From Bdellovibrionales bacterium (GTDB lineage Bacteria > Bdellovibrionota > Bdellovibrionia > Bdellovibrionales > UBA1609): a DNA stretch of 6,749 nt. Each line of letters starts with the position of its first letter. The first letter of the stretch is position 1. Location: contig JAGRAG010000282.1 of assembly GCA_020435025.1 (NCBI GenBank), positions 1 to 6,749 of the forward strand, written 5' to 3'. Of the stretch, positions 1 to 6,300 are shown in pieces. The notes under the pieces are model-generated. The model was not told the DNA's origin. It searched no databases and worked only from the letters and a program-made list of their open reading frames with translations. The position numbers and the translations under genes are program-made.

Positions 1-37
1 AATAAACTGAAGCTTTTTTATTAGATCGATTTTTTCG
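1..37. other. Short 3' flank without a recognisable feature
   Basis: The 37 bases after the stop are AT-rich. They contain no ATG, GTG or TTG on the minus strand, so no downstream co-oriented gene starts here. The only symmetry is a weak AT-only pair (AATAAA and TTTATT), which is not a convincing terminator. Transcription may continue to the left. Confidence 0.6.
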
Positions 38-346
38 TTAACAGCCGCCTTTTTCATTTCCTGGACCTCCCTGCCTTCTTCTCCTCTTGCCTTGTGCTTT
101 ATCATCTTTCTTAATTTTCTTTTTCAATTCATTTCTCTCTTTTTTTGAAAGAGTTGGATCTTTTAGACGTTCCTCTATATATCTTCTTTGTTCTTCGTCA
201 ATTCCAATTCTATTATTTCCTCTCTGAGAGAAAACATTTGTTATTGCTCCAATTATGGCTCCAGCGCCAATATACCCTCCTGCACTGACTCTACCTCCGC
301 CGGTTAAATAGTCATTTCCACCCAACGCCGGTGATCTAGCACTTTC
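38..346 (-). other. Variable C-terminal tail after the Rhs core
   Basis: Residues 2122-2223 plus stop, 102 residues. It starts ESARSPALGGNDYLTGGGR, then a glycine-spaced hydrophobic stretch (2141-2160, VSAGGYIGAGAIIGAITNVF), then a charged segment predicted by eye as helical (DEEQRRYIEERLKDPTLSKK and following) ending in KRRRRQGGPG and a terminal Cys2223. In Rhs proteins this position holds the polymorphic toxin. I recognise no toxin family: there is no GHH, HNH or other catalytic motif. It could be a short, uncharacterised effector, a pre-toxin region ending early, or a structural end. Confidence 0.75.
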
Positions 347-3300
347 GCCTTCAGTATCTAATAAATTAATCGGATCCGAAAACACATAACCATAAAAATT
401 AGTATCTCCAGATAAGTATAGCGTAGAATCTTTTGATGTCCAACGACCAGATTCAGGCGAATAGTCTCTTGCTCCGAATCGAACCAGTCGAGTATCTGTA
501 TCGTAGATACCTCCGGCAAATCCAAAAATTTGAAATCCCGGATTTGAGTCACTTAAAACTTTACCAAACTCATCATAATCTATAATTTGAGTTATCGTAC
601 TATCAGATACCTTCTGTACAAACCTCACACTTCCTAAATGATCACTGACGATCTTATAAATCTCTCGACTTTGAATCAGGTAGTCGGGAACATTCCCTTT
701 TGAACCATACACAAATCGTGACTTTACAGTGCCATCTGGGTTTAATAGCGCTATAGGGTTAAGGGCATCTTCATAAAGAAGCCCATAGACCAAAGTCCCA
801 TTTAGCTTCTTTCCGATCCTGCGGTTTTCGGCATCGATGATGTAGGTGATCACGTCTCCATTGGCTAGAGTGACCTCTCTAAGGTTACCAAACTCATCGT
901 AGACATAGGATGTTTGCTCATTTGTAATCTTGTCCGTTTTGGTTTCTAAATCGCCATTAAGATTGTAAGTGTAATTGTATTTTTCATCACTGGTGAGGCG
1001 GTCTTGGGCATCAATGACATTTTGTGGGCCATTATTAATAGACAGTCTATTGCCATTGCTATCAAACTGATAACTTCTTTGGATCGCTCCATCTATTTTG
1101 ACTTCATCCAGTCGGCCACTTAAATCGTAGTGATATTCATAGATCTTTGAACTTCCAGAAATTGTTTCCGTCTTTTTAGTGATGCGTCCCAGATTATCTC
1201 GTTCATAAGACCAACTAATTAAGTTATTGCTATAGGTCTCTACTTCACCAAACACATTGTAAGTTACCGTGTCAGTCTGGCCACCCAGATGAACTCCTGT
1301 TAACAGACCATTTTGTGGATCCCGATCATAGGTGGCGCTTCCAGCTGATACTAAGAGTCCGTCATCATCAAAACCATAGTTGATAGCAGAACCATTGACA
1401 AGGACCGAGGCCACGCGGAAAAAGTTATCGTACACATAGTCGACTTGACCATTAACAGTTCCAGACCACAGAACTCCATCCACAAGATGGCCGTCATAGG
1501 AAAACTCCATATGCTCACCCGTGGGGGAGTTTTGAATCGTGACCTGACCACTGATATTGTTGTACCCAAATGTGTAGCTTCCAAGACTTGTGACTATAGA
1601 AGTCAGGCGTTTATTAATAGGATTATACACGTAGGTAATATCCTTACCGTCAGGACGATGTATAGCCGTTAGCTTTTTTTCCAAGTCATATTCATAAGTC
1701 GTAGGAGCCGAAACAGCACCCAATAGCGGTGGGTTGTAGCCAGTATTAAGGTCAATCGAGTTATAGATAAATCCATGTTCTGCTCGACCAGGTGGCGTGA
1801 TTCCGATTAGGTTTCCGTTAATATCGTAGCGAAAACCAATAATCCGGCCATCGGGTAGAGTCGTTTGAGTCAGTCTGCCGACAGCATCATAATCAAAAAA
1901 TGTCTGTTGATTTAAGGCATTCGTCACAGATTCCAAAAATCCACTGGCATAATAAGTATTTTTAGAAAACCTCACTCCTTGAGTCACCATATCCAATCGG
2001 CCCTCTGGGGTGTAAGTAAAATTGGTTGAAACAACACCTGGTGTGTGCTGATCAATAGGTCTTTCTAATCCATCAATAATAACGGAACGACTTCTCCCTA
2101 AAGAAGAGGTAGATAGAATTTCCCCAGTAGATTGCGTGAAGACTGATTGGCTGACAATTCCATTTGTCGATGTCTGATAGGTGAGCGATGTTAAATTGGC
2201 TCCCGAAAACTGAGCCCTAATATCGGTCTCCTGTGACTTTTGAAGACCACTTGGCAAGGTAATGATAAATCTTTTTTCATAAGGTGCCGTCATACCAAAT
2301 CGAGGGTCTGGTGCGAGTTCTAAAGAAGTGACTGTCCCTGTTTTGGAAATGATTTTCCGCTTCGTCGAGGCAGCCTCACCAACACTATTTGTGCCATCTA
2401 CAGAGGTAATACTCAATTGACCTTGAGATGAGGTGTTTTGTTCATAAGAGTAAGAAGTCTGTTGACCACCTGGAAGCGTTGTCAACATCCTAAAAATACG
2501 ATCTTCTTCCGGAATCGATGTATCAGCTAACGTGATAAATTCACCCTCACTATTTTCATCTCGAGTGAGCTTGCCATATATATCATATGTGAATTTACTG
2601 TATCCGCCTTTGGGACGACGAAACTCCTTCAAAAGTCCATCCGTACCCCAGTAATCCATGTTGTAGGTCTCGCCCAAGGGGTTTGATACGGACTGCATCC
2701 AACCGTCTGGATTTAGATAAATGGCATAGGATCGACCCTCGGGCCCCTCGATGGATTCTAATTGACCGTCGATAGAGCGATGAAATTGAGTTCTTTTACC
2801 AAAGGCATCCGCCTGTGCCACTAGCATATTATTAGTATCATATTCAAAACTTAAAAGAACAGCGTTGGTTAATGCACTACGAGTTTCTAAATGAAGTCCC
2901 TGTTTGTCAAAAACATAGAGCTCCGAACCACTTTGTGAAGGAACAACGAAGTGGTTCAAGACTAGATCGGGAAGCTTTGACGGAACAATTTTACGAATCA
3001 AATGGTTTTTTGTATCAGAAAGGACAATTTCGCCATTTGGTGCAAACGCAACTCCAGAAGGGTTAGAGAGCTTTGTTGTATAAGCGGACAAACCCTCACC
3101 ATTGTAACCGGCAGCATTGGTTCCAGATATAGGTTCCGTACCAGAACCAATAACTGTCTCAATAGTTCCGTCTCCTAGTATGCGGCGAATCGAAGAACCC
3201 TTAGAAATACCCGCATAGACGCTGGACCACTCGGTGATATAAAGCCAACCCGTCACGGGATCGACAGCTAGGTCTTCTATGTTGTACCCGAAACTCGCTT

Positions 3301-6300
3301 CTAATGCTTTTACCCCATTTCCTAGAAGATCATACTGACCATCTCCAGCAATAGTGTTGATCATTCCATCATTCGTCACTTTCCGAATCACATTGCTATC
3401 AGCAATATAAAGTTCATCAGAAGGACCCACAGCAATCGCCTGGAGCGATCCAAACGTGGCTTGAGCTAATGGACCACCATCTCCATTACTGACTCCGGTT
3501 GGCGTTTTAGAGTTTATTGTATCAATAATTCCTGAAATATTGATTTTACGGACTCTTTGGCTCTGAGTTCCTGCAAGATAGATATTTCCGGAAGAGTCCA
3601 CAGCCATTCTTAATGGATTTGTTATTTGTGCATCAATTGCCGGCCCACCATCGCCAGTAATTGCTGGCGTTCCATCTCCGGCAACAGACCACAGCACTCC
3701 GTTTTTATCGATTCTTTTTAAGTAGCTCGCAACCAATAGATAAAGATCGCCATTAGGAGAAATTTTGATATCTCGAATTCCAAAGGGGATTCCTGAATTT
3801 ATGGCCAATGTGCCATCCGCACCAAAAGTTAAACTACCATCCCCAATGACTCGCACCTTTTGGCCATCCCTCGTAATTTTCTCGACAGCCTGTGAACCTG
3901 GGTTGATAAAATAGATCGTTCCATCACCGGCGACTTCGAGCTGACCCGGATCACAAATGGCCATTTCAAGTGCAGGACCATCAACATCACTGCCACAAAC
4001 ACCTGGACGGCCTGCCACATTTAGGACAACGCCGTCCAACCATCCTGCCGAGTATGCCGTTCCGTCTCCGAGAAACACTTTCTCTGTTCGAGGCTCGTAA
4101 GAGTGCCAAGTAGAAGGCGTCCATCCGCCAAAGCTTTTTTTAATGGAAATCGATTTTGAATTTTCTAAAGTCACAAGATAAGAGTTCTCAACGGCAATCT
4201 GCCTTTCCGGGCGTACGGCAATGATTCTTACAAGCGGCGGGAAAATCGCAAATGAATTGCGAAAATCTAAGTCAGCATCAGCTCCTGCTTCGGAATCAAT
4301 TCCATAATAAACAGCATCAAAATAATATCTGATTGTTATCCGCCCTTGAGTGGCTCCATAAACACGACGCCCAAAACGGTCCAGTCCGTCCCATTCCATT
4401 TCTGTAAACAAATCATATCCTGGATTCAGAATCTCTTTTTTAATCTGCTGACCAACAATATCCAATATCACTTCGGCTTTGATCGGCAAGCCTCCGCTTG
4501 ACTCCGTTACACGCACTCTCAGAGATTTTTTGCCATATCCTTCAACACGATCGCTACGATAGTGAAGAGAGACGGGTAGACCCTCAAGAAAGAGATCCTC
4601 TCGCAATACCTGTCCAAAGACTTCAATAGAAGACCCTTGAATGATCGTCGACCCCATTTCACATTGATTGGGCTCCCTGTCGCGACCTTGATTGTTGTTG
4701 TTATTGTTGTTGCTATTGTTATTTTGATTGTCATTGCCATCAAAAAATTCTGGCGGCAAATTGCCTCCTGGTGGCTGTTTACCCGCTCCATCTTGACCAC
4801 CTGGAGGCCCACCGCCTGGGGGATTCATAGAATCATTTGGTGGCCCGAAGGGCCAATTGCAATCAAAAGGAGTAAAGTGAGTGACCGGAACACGCCACAA
4901 GGTTTTACCGACTGCGTAATTGTCGGCGAGAAGTCGTCTCTCGTCATCGGTAACCCCAACCTTTAAAAGGTCTGCCGAGCTTGCAGGTTGTGAATCTCCA
5001 TTAAAATCGAGATCCGCCAGTCCGTTGGTCACCCCTAATATTTTGATAATGAGTCCATCATGATCGGGAATCCATTCGCCTCGTTCTCGATCCAAATATC
5101 CTACCGGCACATGTTCACCGACGGGGAAGTCTAAAAAGTTATCAATGAATACCGGTAAGGGTTGACTAAAGTTGATCGACTTTGCACCTATTGCCACAGC
5201 CTCATCCGCACTGAGTTCTACTGCATAGGTATAGCCACTACTACTTGGCAGTGGAGCTGGCATGGCATTTTGACCATTAGCTCCTACTGTGTACTCCGTC
5301 ATTCGTATGCTTAACCGATCGGCATTCACTTGGGTTCCATCTTGACGGACGATTTGAGCTTGAGTATTTGCCGGGATCATTACCTTTACATTTCTTTGAC
5401 CGCTTTCATCCAAAGTTGGACTGGAAGTAGCCAGCACCGCAGAAGAAGAGTTCATATTGACTCTACTGACTTTAGAGTCGTAGGCCATCATTACAACGGG
5501 ATCTAATACAAAGTGATCATTCCATACTTGACGAACTTTACGGAGAACCTCTGGATATCCTGACCGACTAAATTCTAGCGTTACCGGGTCGCCACCATTA
5601 AAAACAAAATCGAAAGCTCCATCTGCTCTAGAATATGTGTATCCATATTCTGGCTGATCTTTAATCTGAATCTTGACTCCTGCCAAAGGAGATCCGTCGT
5701 TCAAGCGAACAAAGCCACTGACGCCAGAAGCTCTTTCAGTGGATATGACGTCTTGAGCGACTCCCACTTGAATTGGATTAGGCCCTTCATAAAGAAAGCT
5801 TAAAGCTTCTCCCGGTGATCTCAAAGTGACGGGTGATTCAATCGGTGTTGGGTCTACAGGTGCTTCAGGAACAACAATAGCTTCTGCAAGAATTTGTACC
5901 GAAGAAGAATGAGACGCCCCTGTCGAATTTGTCACGATCAGTGAAACCGTATAATTACCTACTGAATCAAAATAGTGACTCGTTACAGATTCCGTACTCA
6001 CTTGACCATCGCCAAAATCCCAGTGAAAAGTTAAAGGACCTCCTTGGGGATCTACAGAGGACGATCCGTCAAACAGCACCAACAGCGGAGCTTCCCCTGA
6101 GTTGCGATTCACTGATATCACCGACACGGGAGGTTGTACCGGATCTTCAATAATTTGTATGTTTATAGTTTGAGGAGCAGAATGATTTCCTGCGAGATCC
6201 CTGCCCACAATTTGTAAAGTCTGCGCACCCAGCTCACTGAATGAAGTGTGAAAGCTAAAAGTCAAACCATCTTCTGATAAAGTGGCCGATTGGCCGTTTA

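Larger units (their letters stand above)
347..2929 (-). other. YD-repeat (Rhs) shell
   Basis: Residues 1261-2121. It opens with GSELYVFDKQGLHLETRSAL, matching teneurin 'QELYLFDTTGKHLYTQS'. YD-type units are then frequent: YDTNNMLV, YDIYGKLTRDEN, YDAVGRLTQTTLPDG, YDINGNLIGI, YDLEKKLTAIHRPDG, YDNFFRVASVLVNG, YERDNLGRITKK, YDLSGRLDEV, FDSNGNRLSI, YNLNGDLETK, YDEFGNLREVTLANG and YDEFGKVL. In known structures (TcB/TcC, Rhs effectors, teneurins) such repeats spiral into a large hollow barrel. The length of about 860 residues is in the range of teneurin barrels. Confidence 0.93.

Noticed and set aside
1..30. Possible terminator or palindrome around AAGCTT with flanking AATAAA and TTTATT
   Set aside because: The stem would be six A/T pairs with no GC and no following T tract in the right place, so it is too weak to call.
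61..240. AT-rich 3' end as a sign that the C-terminal tip was swapped in by recombination
   Set aside because: By hand count it is 62 GC of 180, but core sequence at 541-660 is just as AT-rich (38 of 120). Lys codons explain part of it, and there is no sharp boundary at the end of the Rhs core.
41..346. Teneurin-like GHH toxin or another nuclease domain at the C-terminus
   Set aside because: The tail is only 102 residues and contains no His at all, so GHH and HNH chemistry are excluded.
4519..4812. Minus-strand frame of 97 codons overlapping the linker region
   Set aside because: It is a different frame of the same strand inside the large coding region. The Thr/Ile runs come from the same trinucleotide tract read out of frame, and no domain is visible.
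4637..4966. Plus-strand open frame of 109 codons with a strongly hydrophobic Val/Ile run resembling a membrane helix
   Set aside because: The hydrophobic run is only the antisense reading of the AAC/AAT Asn tract (GTT/ATT codons). The frame opens with TTG, has no ribosome binding site, and lies wholly inside the large gene.
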